From Phoebastria nigripes (lineage: Eukaryota; Chordata; Aves; Procellariiformes; Diomedeidae), in the NCBI GenBank assembly GCA_035582835.1, contig JAYKAV010003440.1, positions 50,301-114,300 of the forward strand: 64,000 nucleotides of DNA, read 5' to 3'. Shown piece by piece: positions 49,402 to 63,486 of this stretch; positions within the stretch are counted from its first letter, which is position 1; each line of letters opens with the position of its first letter. The notes beneath the pieces are model-generated. The model was given only the letters and a program-made list of their open reading frames with translations. It did not search any database and was not told where the DNA came from. The position numbers and the translations under genes were made by a program.

Positions 49402-52002
49402 TCCTAGTTAAATGGAGACTTAAAATTTAATCTTCACAGTTATATGTGCTAGCCCTAAAAAGTACCAGAGGGAAAGAAATAAACAGTGTAGGCAGTAGAA
49501 AAGTGAAATTACTTTTTCCAAAGTAAACTTATTTAAAACTAANGCAGTTATTAAATAGAAGCTTTTTTGCAAATTGCCTTTATACTGGGAATCTTTAATA
49601 TTTTCCATTTAGTAAATCCTTATCCGTAAGTGCCTGCCAATAACCTCTGCATAAACATGCAAGCATCCACACTTCTAAACTTTAAAACAGTTAAAAAGCA
49701 ACTTTATGAATATTTATGAAGGCAGTAAATTATTAAAATAAATATAGATATTTACACATTAGAACATCTTCATTTAATGGATGTGGAAAAAATGTTAATA
49801 TGTGAACATTTTAAAGATGAAGTGGTTTGGCCCTCAGAGCTTTTGTTACTCTATTAAAAGTTAATTTAGGACAGAAATTATGGCTTTTTCTTGAATCCCA
49901 ACCCCAAAAGATTAAATCATGATCAAGACTCACATCATTTTTCAAAAAATGAATCTGNTGATGGTATTTCCAGAGGCTGGATACTGAAACTACTGTGCAG
50001 TTCTCCCTGAAAAAAGCCTCCTCTGGCTTCTTTTGTGTGCTCGCAGTGGTGACGTACACTCAGACGAGTTTTAGGGCAGGGGAGCTGGGTGCTAGTGAGG
50101 CGGTTTCATCAATCTTTCTGTCACCACACATTTTATACTATTAGAATATGTTTCTTGTCTACAAACACAGTAGGCAACTCGGATTGCTCTCTCTCAAGAA
50201 GGTGTTCTACATCACAGAAGTGATTTGCTTAATCACTAGTAATAAATTTCACCGTCTTTCCCCACATCTATAGATCCTCCTGATTCAAGGACATCAGGGA
50301 GTTTGCTCTGACCTCCTGTACGTAACTGGCTACCGAACTTCACCAGTGATCCCAATAACCCGAGTTCCACCAAAACACAAATTTTCCTTCTAGCCAGAAC
50401 ACCTGAAGGCAGTCACTTTCAATCTGAAGGCATGAGGAAGCAAGTATTCTACCTTTTTTTGTGGTAGTTAATTCCAGAAATCGTGCTTCACTTCCTTCTA
50501 CGTTTGTCTCGTTTCAGCTTTCTCCTTAAGAAAGCTTTTCTTCTTCCTTAATCCAGTCCCCTCTCTATTCAGAAACAATCCAGCCCTTAGAAGTGTCTCA
50601 GACTAGTCACAAGATCCCTTTAGGAGTAGCCATAGTAGTTTAAATTTTTTCCTTCTGTCAGTTATTCAGCACTGTGAATTATTCTGGCTAAAGAGAGAGA
50701 GATTACTAGCATCATGGCTATGCCAAGTTAATGCATCATATGAGTACTCCCTGTATGCTTCACTCCTCAGTCCACTGGCTTAGTTTGTGTCGCTATAGGA
50801 AATTGTCACTCCAGGTGCTGGGAGTAGTAAGTTCCTAAATCTTTCAGTCGCATTTGAGAATTACTCTGCCTTTGCCATACTATAACTCGCTCCAGCCCTT
50901 GAAGCATTTCTACCATTCTTCTCTCCCACTTTTAGTATTAATTTTATAATAGGCTACAGTCTTGCTCCCTTACTGATCTTAATAGTGCCATATCAATGCT
51001 AAAAGCCCTTTCTAAACCTCCACTCCACTCTGATTTATATATACATTAATACATATCCCTTTTTTATCTNTTCTTTTTATCACAGCAATGTAAGCTCTAC
51101 CTGTTTGTTTTTTCCCCAGAGTCAATGCTCTTTTTGATACTTTACCCTGCTATAAAGGTATGGTCCATGTTCTTCCTTTTTATATGTATAACTTATCATA
51201 TAAAGTTGTTGTAACACATTCTTTATTTGAAAAGGTCCAGCTTAAGGGATTGAGATGTGTCTGTGTGGCTCTGCCGATACTCTGGGAAACGTGCCCACTG
51301 CCATAATTGCTGCCCCTCTTGCCCTGATCAGATACTACGTTCTGTTTCAGTGGAAGAGAAATACAACACTCCCAATAAAATCTGAAAATCATATTCAATT
51401 ACAAAAATAACTTAAGGTCAGATTTCTACAAATCTTGTTTTCACAAAGCAGCTTAAATTTATGAACCTTACCAAATTTAATCAGAATTACTCACATTAAG
51501 GATTCAACTGCATATTCTAACAGCACGTTAACTTCAGGCTTTTCTGTATACNCCAAATTCCCTGCATATTCCAATTCCAAGTTACTCCAAGCTCTGAACC
51601 CTGTCTGTTGTTTTCAGTGTGTCTGAAGATATGAGAGATGGGCCCCGTCTGAAAGACTGAAAGTAGAAGCTCCAAATTATTTTCAACCTTGATCCTCCCC
51701 CAAATTTTGTACCCTATCCAATCTCCATAAAATACCAAACTAAACCTCTACAGCAAAAATATTGTCAACGATATAATTATTTTTCCAAATATTCAAATTT
51801 CCATCACTTGGGCTTATTTCTATAAATTATCCCCTTGTACATCAAGCTGTTTTCTACCACCACATACTTCTTTCTGTTAATGCGATGTAAAGACTAAAGA
51901 AATGTTGTTCAGTTTTCATGGTGAGTTTTCTGCCAGCAGCAGTTTATTATTTCTTTCAGGCTTTTTGCAATGGACTCAATATGGAGAGAAAGAACAGTCG
52001 AG

Positions 52003-52005
<3 letters not shown>

Positions 52006-52049
<44 letters not shown>
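52006..52049 (+). repeat. Poly-A run (44)
   Basis: Forty-four uninterrupted A. No retroposon body was recognised upstream, so this is either an expanded homopolymer or the tail of an unrecognised insertion. Confidence 0.9.
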
Positions 52050-52053
<4 letters not shown>

Positions 52054-53099
52054 AATTAAAAACACAAAAGGGGAAAATAGGAAAAACACATGAAAACCAG
52101 CAGTTGATGATGGCAATAAAAGAGAGAGAGGCAAAAAGCATACCCATGCGAGGGAAAATGCAAAGCTGAAAAATAGAGACATGATTAGAAACTCTGTTAT
52201 GAAAATGAAACCTCGGTGCAGAATCTACAAAAATCCAGAGCAAGATATTTTTATAATATAAAGTAATAATAATGAGAAATTAGAGAACATTAAAATGTGA
52301 CAAATACAAGTTAAATACAGAAATTAGGAAGAAAACCAGTAAAACAAAATATATATATATAGCGACAGCTCTGTTATGAACTAGCATTCTGTTTTAATAT
52401 GATGTAAAACCAAGCACATGGAAGACAGAGATAAGGAAAATATAGGCAGAGGGAAGTATCTGCTGAAACAGAAATGTGAGACTCAGTAAGTACAGAAACA
52501 TAAACATTAGGGGGGGGAAGACACCAAAAGTGGATTCAGCTGTGAGATACTGGGCCCATTTAAACCAGCAGGACTTGCTGTTTATGGCAATCTTTCTCCT
52601 TCACTTCAAGGATTCCTTACGAAAGAAGAATCTATTTCTGATATCTTTCTACGTATTTTCCTCATACATTTAATAGCTTACAATTATTCCACCGCCAAAG
52701 AGACACAATCTGTATTCTAAAAAAGAGACAGTTTACAACCTCAAAAAGAAGAAATAACAAATAAAGGGCAAACTTCCTACCTGCGTGAGCAGAACACAAA
52801 AAGTAGGTTTCGGGAGTTGTATTTTTAGCTCAGATCCCAAGCGTGCATTCAAAGTCAATCTCCCGATCATACCACACGTCGGTTCATATTGTGCAACAGA
52901 CTCTGAACGTGCAAAATGGATTCTTTCAGAATAGCAGATGAGCACCAGAAGCGTGGCTAATACACCTTAGCCACCACTTAGCATTTACTTCTTGGGACCA
53001 GACTACAGCCAACCCAGACTAAAAGTTCCTGAGATGCGCCCTGTCCTCAGCACCAATTGTTTTGCCCTATTCCTTCCTTCAGGCTGCACTACTTGCTAA

Positions 53100-53660
53100 T
53101 TTAGACGCAGTAAATGCTTACCGGAACACAAATTAAATTGATAAAAAGTCCATCTCATAGACACTTTAGACAGCGCTATTACAGCAAACTTTGCATCTTT
53201 ATCAAATTTCTACTTTATGAGCCCCAATTGCTAATTCATTGTTACTGTCAGCAGTGAAACGCAGTGTAAGATCCATTGGTGGAAATGATGCACACCAGCC
53301 AAGTTCCAACGATAACTGACCTTTCACGGGCCTAATCAGATTGCACTTAAATAATTTAAATAAACAGCTAAAGCTACTCAGTTGAAAATGGCATTTTTAC
53401 TGAGACAAATATTATTCCCATAGAAAAAAATATTAAGTGGTTATTTTCTGAACCTGTGTTGTGGTCCCAATTGTGCTTTCTACGGCCGACAGAGCAGATC
53501 CTGATTCTCTTAATTATAAGATCTGGAGTCACTGTTCTTTTATAATTGCTTTTGTGAATTGGGAATGAATTGTTTAAATATTTATTGGGCTAGTGTATTT
53601 TCTGAAAGGCAAAACAGCATTTTTGTTTATAAAATATTTGCAATAGAAGGCAGTTACTTG
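53100..53660. other. Unique intronic segment resembling conserved non-coding sequence
   Basis: AT-rich but complex sequence, free of simple repeats. It carries several homeodomain-type TAAT/ATTA cores and other complex words (for example taattataagatctgg near 53510 and a block of similar style at 53545-53600). The texture is like that of vertebrate conserved enhancers, but conservation cannot be judged from one genome. Confidence 0.2.
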
Positions 53661-54782
53661 ACATGTAGAGTTTAAATGTGGTTTATATGTTGAGTCTATT
53701 ATGTCTAATGTACAAGTGGACTAGTGAGCTCCATCTCTGTGCTCTCGGCCAGCGCTGGAGTTGGAGGAGAAAAGACACACACATAGCCATGTACACGCCT
53801 CCCCACACATAGCTGCAACCAAAGAAGAAGGAAGCANGGAGTGCAAGAAAAACATGGTTCTCGTTCTGAACTGATGGTAACCCATCCAAAGACCAGTAAA
53901 TCCTAGTGATTTTACAGGAGTGACTGACCATTAATAGCAGGGGGGATAAATGCCTATCTGTGTATCTCAGGGTAGCCTGCTTACACATTTTACACGGCAG
54001 AAAACACCACAGAANTTAATGCTCTTTTCCAACTCTCAGACCCTTTCTTCCCCCTCAGGTGGTAAGGATGGCAGAAAGAACCAAGGTGGCAAAGGCAAAT
54101 TCTCCACAGAGCAAGGCTGTATTATGTCACGATGAAATCAAGTTACGATGTCATTTCTTAAACAAATCCATAAACAATAGTGTTAGTCCTCCTATAGCAT
54201 ATGCTATGGTTACTACCTCGCAATCTCAGTCCTGGCAGCAGCACATCCGTAGCGAGGCCCAAAGTGCTGAGCTTTAGACACAGCCCAGTGGGACTGGAAA
54301 GACCTGCAGATGCCTGAGGTCAGGTGAGCACATGCTGTGCTCTGCCTCCTCTCACAGCATGCTTAAACTGCAGCCAGCAGGCCAAGTACTACATACAATT
54401 ATGAGAAACAAAAGACTTCAGTGCAGTGTTATAGGTACATTTTTAGCAGACACAGATCCAGCTACTCCTTATCTCGGTTGCCTTTTTCTACCCCTCATGC
54501 TTTATTATTTATTTTAGGGATTTCTTTATTTGCCAAAAGGCTTATAGTACATCCAGAGAAAACATGGCATACTACTGGGGCACTGTAAGATATGCAGCAA
54601 AATAAATAACTGTAACACATAAAAGACACCACAGATCGAAGTGGCTAGAATTAAGGAAGAATCTGAATGCCAGTAAATCCTGACTTACTGAGATAGAATG
54701 GAAAAAGTCTTTGTTCTGGTACTTTGAAACTGAAAAAAACAAATAAATAATTCAGCTAAAGTGCAACAAGCATTTGACTAAC

Positions 54783-54902
54783 CTTATAAAGCAAAGGTGA
54801 TTGTCCTAGCTTCAAAAGTGCAATTTTTTTGGTCACATTTGTAATGGCTTGAATCCGGATCAAGTCTTCCACGGTCCCATACTGAATGTCAACAAGTTCT
54901 GC
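54783..54902 (-). CDS. NAALADL2: NAALADL2 internal coding exon (start of PA-like region)
   Basis: This is an internal exon of 40 codons. On the minus strand it is preceded by a pyrimidine-rich acceptor ending TTTGCAG and followed by the donor GTTAGT directly after a TATAAG exon end, so it enters and leaves in phase 0. The peptide begins AELVDIQYGTVEDL and ends KKIALLKLGQSPLLYK. From memory this closely matches vertebrate NAALADL2 just before its PA domain. It also follows the PSMA/FOLH1 pattern in which a tyrosine and acidic residues precede a 'KI-hydrophobic-basic-G' strand. NAALADL2 is a type II single-pass membrane protein related to glutamate carboxypeptidase II (M28B family). The human protein is thought to lack a full set of catalytic zinc ligands, but those residues lie outside this window. 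An NVT sequon (exon residues 22-24) is a possible N-glycosylation site. A second AG lies 4 bp into the exon; using it would break the frame, so I took the first. The surrounding open frame is wider, but the flanks are intron. Confidence 0.88.
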
Positions 54903-57900
54903 CTGCAAAGAGAAGACAAAGTTCAGGCTATACCTATAACCATGCATCATTGAGCANCTCCTTCCACAGAAACAAAGCTGTTTGCCTAAGTACAAGCACC
55001 TGAGCAGAGTTCTGCAATTACCTTACCCTCACTTCCTAATCAGGAATACCTGTAATAAGAAAGAGCTTGAGAATTCAGTCTGACAAATAAATCTGTATCT
55101 TTGCCATTTTCATTCATAATTCATCAGCTCTGATAAAAAACCAATTTTTTTTGCCAGTGGTTATAATAAGTGGTGCTGATTCTGACAAGAATTTCCCCTC
55201 ATTAGCTACAGGAATGTATTTAAAAACCACGTAAGGGATACTAACTCACTTCTGTTAATTTTCTTAAAAGGAATCAGAGTCTTGTAAAGCATTTCAGAAA
55301 ATGAGTGAATGATTATACTGGTCACTTATGAAAATACACAGATAATACATACTCTACCAATATATCATTTTATTATGTGGTCTCATATGATTCCTGAGCA
55401 GCCTACCTTAACTATTTAAGTATTTTCTTATAATCCATCAGTTATCCAAATATTATACTCAGATAACCATAGTGATAACAGACTACACCGCCCTGACGGA
55501 TGAACTTTTCAATTAATACATATTTTTAAATTATTTAGAGTCACTTCCAACTAAACTAAAAGTGTTTAGAGCATGAAGATTTTCTGCTGTTCAGTTAGGA
55601 CACTGCAAGAATATGTAGTAAAGGTCTAAGTAGTTATTAAATGTCAAGCATTGGCAGTGATGGAAAGTAACTTCAAGACGCGTTTTCAAGGATTTTTTAT
55701 ACACATATATATATAAAAAAAATTTAAGAATGACCAAGGGCATTTTTCTCACACATTTATAGCAATAAATTCTGGTGAAGACCAAGTATGAGGATAATCA
55801 GTCTTGTACATTATTATTTTAGAATGTTATGAAGCTCTCAGGATACCATTGAGGACATTCTGGAACCTCTAAATCCCCACACAGTGTTCACATAAAACAC
55901 AAATACAAGACGACACAAGAATATTACATGGGTGTTTAAAAATTAAAATAAGAGGAGCAGTACAAGATGGAAAAGTTTCTCTTTCAGTTCAGTTTTGGTA
56001 ACTTAAGTATGGATCCATGGCCAAAGGCAACAGTTCTGATTTTGGGCATCTCTACACAAACTGTTTAAATTCTAGCAACAGTTGTTCTGGATATGTAGGA
56101 TGTGTGAAATTTTACTAGATTCCTGAACACGAGTATTTTAGGAAAGTACTTACCCTTATACAACTGTATCTGAATATTTCGTCTGAGTTTGCACCTCAAC
56201 ATTTAAGTTGAAATCATAAAAAATTTTTTCCAAGGTTCCTGTCTTCTTAAATGTATTCTTTTAAATTTTCAAGTTAACAAGTTTCTAAGTCTGTAAGATG
56301 TCATCAGTGCCGTATAAACCAAGTATTTAGAAAGGTCAGCCAAAGTTATAAAACAGTTCCGGAACAAGCAAACATTGATTTAATGCCAAAACCTGAAATG
56401 TAGGAAGAGAAAATCTTGCACTTCATACAGTTTCTTCTGAAATATGTGGGGTTTTTAATATCTAAAGAACTTGAAAACTATTTCATAAGAAAATTCAAAT
56501 GGTGACTACAGGCTGAAATCCAATATAAATTTTTTCCTGTGTGATCATCATATTTGGAAAGCATGATAAAAATCAAGTGAAGAAGTTTTTATACTAGCGG
56601 AAGCTATTTTATATTTTACCTAATCTGATGCCTCTGGTTATAAAGAGTTCACCTCAAACGAGGGAAGGGTATTAACCAGTGTACTTCCTTGAAGTTCGCC
56701 CAAATTTTACCTCGTTCTGTAGATCTCAGCTTTATTTTAATTTGTACCTACAGACGTGCCAATAGATACACTTCAGAACAATAACTATTAGAGTCTCAAA
56801 AGCCTTATGGCTTGAGAGATTATATCTAGGCTGATTTCTGGGGAGACCTCTAATCTAATTCCTTTGGACCCAATGACTTTCCCACTTACCCTCAAGCAAA
56901 CCAAAAATCAGAGCTTTCATCATTCGTATGAGAGAAACTACACTGAATTTTCCTGAGGCAAAATCAATACACAAAGATATAACATAATGAAGTATCAAAC
57001 CATTTGCTTCTACAGTATGCCTGTGTGAAAATGAGATCCCTGCCCATCTACATTAATGTGCTGCTTCTCTTCACATCATTTTTGCTAGCTGCTCCTCCAG
57101 GGTGCTATCCACCACTCTGTAAACAACAAAACTACANGTTTGCACAATTATTAATGCATTTAGCAACTGCCCTTGGATGTTCTTAGTTAATTTATGGATG
57201 CAAACTGCATCTTCAAGAGCAGCTCACCAGTCTTTCCCAGGCAACATATGAGCTCAACGAGAACAGGCTGAATAAAAGGCCCTACAAAAGCACAGCTCAT
57301 TTTTTAATTATGTGAGAACCAGAACTTGACTCCCTGCTGCCCCAACACTCTGCAAACCATGTTCTTTGCTCCAAATGTTAAAAGTAAGCCCCAATGGCAA
57401 AGCTATTAAATACATTCATACATTGAGAGTACACGTAAGAAGTCATTACATAATGAAAAAGCAGCTGGGTATAATATAACAAAGAGTTACATGTGCTTTC
57501 ATTACACATCTTCCGCATGAAGGCTATGTCAAAGCTCAATATATTAGAAGTTTTTATTTTGCACTTGCCTGAAAATAAGTATGACCTAAGCCTCTTGTTA
57601 CTGTCCAACTTGAGGGGTACTTGCACACTTGTATTTCACTGTAACTTCGAAGTGGTTCTCTTCCCATCACAAATCTTTGACCTTTAATTTTACCTTTTTG
57701 GGAACCATGGGTAAAAATATTGCAGATGTCTACCAAAGTAAGTTATCACATCCTGGTAACATCACGTACAACCTAGCAGCTGGAGGTTTGCACAGCTAAT
57801 CTCAGATCTAACTTCAGTTAAAATGACAAAAAAACAGAATAAAATCTTCTCTTGAATAAAACTACACATGGCTCCTCCCCTCCCAAACAAAGGCAATAAC

Positions 57901-60900
57901 CCACTGGAAGAGTTCAGAACAAAGTCATAACATTTTGGCAGTACAGTCCAGAAACTAATAGGTAAACATTAAATTATAAAAATAGTTTTAAAAATTATTC
58001 CTACCCCTTCCTTTCTTCTACACNTGAATACTTCAGTAAAATTTGTAATAAAAAGCAAAATATTTTGCGCTACTTAATAACAACATCTCATCAAATACAG
58101 TACAGCAACACTAGCTCAGAGTAGTCAGTTTTGTTTTTATTTAATACACTGGGGCTCAACTAATTGGACCCTTTACTTCTAGCACNAAGTAAAATATTGA
58201 AAAAATACACCTTTAAAATAATGTTAAAGAATCCTATTGAACCCAAAGAGTGCTACCCTATCAATAATCCACTGAGAAATTAACAGTCCATTTATGTTGC
58301 ATGAAGTCCTGTTTTAGTCACAACGTTCCTAACAGCTCCAAAAATGAATAAAGATTAAATTTTCTATTCTTTCTTTTTTCTTTTTTAGAAATGCTTACAA
58401 CATGACATAATCCTCATTTTACACATTCCAGATTTTAAAAAAGCAAAATACTCCACCCCCAACTACCCATATTTGATAAACTGCTTTCCTTTGGTAGGAT
58501 AATTCTGTTCAAAAACAGAAGANAACTCATCCTTTTATCAGGTGCCGAAAAAGAGCACTTGTGTACTTGGTTTAGATATGCAAGGGTAAATCCTCTTACC
58601 CTAAAACTGGGAAACTGCTAAAGAATGAGTTGTTTTATCCATTTGAAGTAGGTACTTACTCTTTGAATTGTTTCATGCTATGCTGTTTGAAAGATATGAC
58701 TACTTAGGAACAAACTGCAATGTGCAATATGGAGTTCAGTAGTATTCCCCCATGCATGAAATGAAGTAGGGGTAGGTAATAAAACAAACATTTTTAGAAA
58801 AAGTAATTATTTTATGTTAGACTTATTATTAGTTTCTAAGTCCCAAGTTGATGCTCAATGAGTTGTAAACATTCTATCTTAAAAACTATGATAAAATCCC
58901 CCCAAAACAGAAAAGACAAGCACTCTGAAAATGCCACAATCAAGACAGTCAAGGATCTCTTCCCAATTTCTTCTACTTATCTCCAAAAACGAAAGAGAAC
59001 AAAACAGCGTACTTCATCCAGTCATGGATGAAAAAAAGACAGGTCTTGGAAAGGAAAAGTATGAATAACTGTATGAAGCAGGCNGCTGCTGGGGTCTTGA
59101 AGATGCTGGATATTATTTTAAAACTTTGCTGTCTTTGCAAATGTTGAGGCAATTAAAAAAAAAAAAAGGATAAGTTAAATAGGTCAAAAATAATAATGGC
59201 AATATGTTTGTCATATCACATTGTTATCATTCACTCCACTTGAATGAGGAAAGGAATTTAATAACAGCATTATACATCTGCATCCAATGCACTGGCTAAG
59301 AGGCAGATTGCGGCTGATTTGCCAGGGGCACACAAGACAGGAAAAAGATTAAGGGAAAAACCCACAGGAAAAAAAAAAAAAANCCACACCTCAAAGCCAG
59401 TACACCCAGGAAGGGATGTGTCTCACAACCACCAAAATGCAGAAGGAGTCAGTGCNGATAAGAAGGTAGCTCTTAAATGCATCTGCTCTAGCTATCAAGG
59501 CTGGAAATCCCAGGGTAGAAAAGCACCACACCTAAGCAAATAATTTTACTGTTATTTCTTAAGAGAATACATTAAGGTCAGTGCCGAGAAATCTCAAAGA
59601 AATCTTATCTGAAAGGCGTAAGCTTACGCAGAAAACAAAACCACAAGTAGCATACAGAATGGCTGTGGTGAAAAATCCTCTCTTCTTAATGTTACTTGTT
59701 GTTAGTGCCACAGTTCAGTAACCTCAAAGTATGAATATATTTTATCAAATACCAACCTGTTGACGCTTATTAACGAACAGCTTCTACACAAACTATTTGG
59801 GAGGTCAGGACCGTAGAAGCTGCAGCTATGAAAATGACTGATACTCAGTAGCACAGTCAAGCTCATCTTCCTGCCGGTTCTGACCTACCCATCAAAAGAG
59901 CATCAGAAATGGATGACCTAAAGAAACTCCAAGTATTGAAGAAAACTAAATATTAAATGCTATGTATACAATATATTTAGGATTGCTTATTCCTCAGAAT
60001 TAAGACAATTTCTCCAAAAAGCACATGCGCAATTCTAGAAGCATCAACCCTCAGTTCTGTGACTGTTCAGGCTTACTACATCGCCTTCTTTCATTCAAGT
60101 CAATGCCCTTATTTTGTCCTTCAACATTCAGCTACTATTTTCAGGTTGTTCACAAAATAAAGCTAACAGAAACATCCAATGCACGATCAATTACAAGTAA
60201 ATAACCTTCAACTAGTCATCCTGCCTAAAGTAGAAACTCCAAAATATATTTGCAAATTGTATCTGAGAAGATGGCAGTCTGCAATCAAGACATGAGGCTA
60301 ACTTTAATTAAACATTTCAGTATAATTTATTTGCACAGCTCTGAAATTGAGGCTGAAGGCAGCATTCAGCAGAGCATAAAAGTAAACTCAAGCTGGCTGT
60401 AGATCAAAGCTGGACATCAACAAACGCGAAGAAAGCTGCAAACATAAAACTAGCTCTTTAAAATTAGAGAAAAGGAAAAAAGAAAAGGGGAGATAACGGA
60501 GTTGTGCCCAAGTATGCCAAATCATTTGTTGGTGTAAACTCTGCTACGCTTTCTGACAGGAGCTGCTGCTCCCATTTCAGCCAAAAGCATCCCTCCGATA
60601 ATGGGGGAACCGCAGCTGCCTCCCTGTGATTGCTACCACCCAAGCCTCCTTTGTTGTCCTATTGAGCACGCCAGAGACAAAATAAACAGCCATAGCCATC
60701 TTTTACATACTTACTGTATTTCTACAGAAATGTTAATATTCAAAGTTATCTTTCAAATTTTGTGCTTCACTTGGTTCCAGGCAAAAAGAGGGACAGAGAG
60801 AGACCTTCTGTGTTTGTGGCATGCATCTGATGACTGTCTCTAGTTCAGCTGAAGTGCTGAAGGTTGAACTAAGAAAGCAATGTGCCTAACTATTGATTTC

Positions 60901-63329
60901 TTTTACAGTAAAGGCAGTCGGTATGAGTAGGATCAGTCAGCCTATTCCTTCATGGTTAGGACTCGCTGAAGCCAAGTGCAAGTGTAGTAAGTTTTATTTT
61001 CTGTTCTATGTTGCTAGGCTCAGCATTATCAGAAGAGGAAAAGATCTGAGAAAGCATGACCAAGGGTATAATTCAACATTTAGTAAAATAAAGACAAGTC
61101 TGGCACAAGATAGAAACAAATCAGGAAAGAATCTGAGGCAGATGACAGATTTTTAAGAGGAGAGTTCTCCGGGTAGGGGAGGGGGTTCACGTGAAANGGT
61201 AATTTCTTATAGAGCTGCTTTTGCTATAAAACAAAAATTCCTTTCTTTAGAACTCGGTTTTCATGCAAACATCATACTCCAGTGTTTACAATAATTTCAA
61301 AATAACACTATCTTTGAAATCCCCTGGTGAGCTTTCCACTCTCTTATTTACTTTATGAAAAAATTGGTATAGGGCCTCAAAATCCAAGCACGCTGTCTTC
61401 TGGCAGCAAATACTACTTACAATGTTTTGTGTGTCCTATGACACTTAGACATTCCCAAACTGTCTGGGAAAGCTTGTAGATAAATTTGAGGTAATTACAC
61501 AGAAATACCTCTGTGAAAACCTGTGAATGACTGAACTGTATATTTGAAAGTAAATTCCCCTACCTTCTTGGCCAAATTTGGACACTACTTATCCACTCTA
61601 TTTCTAGTAGTGCAGGATTCCCTATCCTTGAGCTTCTTTTTAGGTCTTATTAGAAAACTGGAATGTGAAAAATAATCTTACAACTTGAAAAATAATAACC
61701 TAATGTATTTCCAAGCAACTGTNCGAGGCAAGCCAAAAAGAGACGATTTGTGCAATTTGAATTTGAACATGCTGTCTGCACCCAAAAAAGCAAATCATTA
61801 CCTACCTGGATTAACGGAAGCTGATTTTGCTCCCTTACAATACTAAGAGATGCACCTGACCCACAATGTCTGGGCAGATTTAAATCACAGAACTTCAGTA
61901 TCGTTCCACATAGCAAGATATATGTGTGAGGGGTCATTAAATAACTAGCTGGTCATTATATAACCAGTTGTCTTTACCTACAAGCATTTACTCTTCCTCA
62001 AACAAGTTCATGGCTTTTTTTCTTTATGTTTGTTAGCACTTTACTCTAGAGGTTTTCTTTTTTCACTTCAATATTCCTACTCATACAATAAAATTCCAGA
62101 GTAACTCAATATGACTCACAGTGTCAGCTTACAGTCAAAAAGGATTCTTTGTGTCTAGTTTTTATTACATAAAATTGCACACTGAATTACAATGGCAGCT
62201 AAAACTGTAATTTGTATCAAAACAGGAAGAAAAAAAATGTCCCTTAACCTCAGTTTGATAGTTTGACCTTGCAGACCGAATTCAGCTGCAGACACATTTT
62301 ACATGCTCTCTTCCCCCTCGTCCTATCTGTCCAGCTAACACAGCTCCATTCCAGGCAGGGCTCTACTGAAGCTTCTCCTATAGGTTGCTTTGGCTGTTCC
62401 AGTATCATTTTTAGAAAGAGACTGCGGTTTAACTTGTTTGCTTGCTTGCTTTTTACAGCTTATAGCAGGTTTTTTTCCTACTAACTCCCAGGGAGACTGA
62501 ATTAAGATAGAAGCCTTTTTATAGCCTACAAAAAAGAACCTCTTCTGTGTTTTATGGTTACAGAGCCCCAGATAAATCTGAGCTGACATAGCTCAGTTCC
62601 TTGTTGATAACACTCATCCCATCGACTCCTCCCTTTATATCTATTTTCAACTTCATTTTTCCTTCTTTTAATTCAGTCATACTTCCCCCCCGCCCTCTGA
62701 GCCAAATCACATTCCTCCAGTTTCCCTTAAGCAGAAGGCAAAACTAATACTTGAGTATACCGTCTTCATTCACGATAACCAGTGAGATATCGAATCAACA
62801 AACCTAGCTTTTTCATCTTTTCTAATTACATTTAAATGCAAATCTAGCTTTTTAGGTATTCTGAAATAAAACATTCTTATTTTCAGTCATATTAAATTGA
62901 TATTTATTTATTTTAAAGTCTCTAAGAACGTTGCTTTGGTTATAAAACACTAAAGGACAGGATATCATTTGAGGCCTAAAATCCTATCAGAAATTTTACT
63001 ATATCCTCCTCTTTTATAAGGGTTAACTGCAAAGATATTTAGTAGCATTAGTCTCTAAAGCATGAAGTCACACTGACCACACTTTCCTAAGCAGAAACAG
63101 TAATCTGTATTTGCCAGCCTACTTGGTTTAGCTTATTCAGCGGTAATTATTCATGCAAATATACATTTACAAATTACACAGACTAAGGATAAACTAAACA
63201 AAACAAACAGAATTGTTCAGCTGTAATGTGACATCTTCAAAAATAAATCATAAGCTACAGATGTAAATAGTAAATTATAATGGTGTGATTTAAACCTGGC
63301 TTTAAAATTTTCAATGAAATGACTTTATG

Positions 63330-63470
63330 TCAGAATCCTGTCCCACTATGTCAGAACTCAACAAATTCTCAAGTCCGGACTGCAGTGACGCGGAGGTTTT
63401 ATTGGCTACTCTCAATGCGTAATACACTCTTGTAATATTTTCTTTTAGCCTTAAGACNTAAGAGTTTTAT
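63330..63470 (-). mobile_element. Possible LTR fragment next to CR1
   Basis: Read on the minus strand, the sequence contains GTAGCCAATAAAACCTCCGC followed by CACTGCAGTCCGGACTTGAG and ends near TTCTGACA. A polyadenylation signal shortly before a CpG-containing R/U5-like segment is typical of a retroviral LTR 3' half. The decamer tatgtcagaa occurs twice, 20 bp apart, near 63327-63356. No family is recognised and the borders are unclear. It could equally be unique sequence. Confidence 0.25.
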
Positions 63471-63486
63471 AGGTAAAAGGACAACA

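Larger units (their letters stand above)
22010..54782 (-). other. NAALADL2: NAALADL2 intron, about 32.8 kb, GT-AG, phase 0
   Basis: This intron lies between the two recognised exons. It starts GTTAGT (from 54782 downward) and ends TTCTCTCAG (22010). It contains one 5'-truncated CR1 in the sense direction of the gene, an assembly gap, many simple repeats and one GC-rich patch. No internal exon matching this gene family was recognised. None is needed, because the flanking exons join in frame and match the contiguous human protein as I recall it. Confidence 0.85.
45800..54782. other. Intronic stretch between CR1 and the upstream exon
   Basis: Unique sequence, compound microsatellite, long poly-A and two stretches that resemble conserved non-coding DNA. 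The 116-codon plus ORF at 46358-46708 and the 102-codon one at 47417-47725 have no recognised domain and lie antisense to the host gene. Confidence 0.55.
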
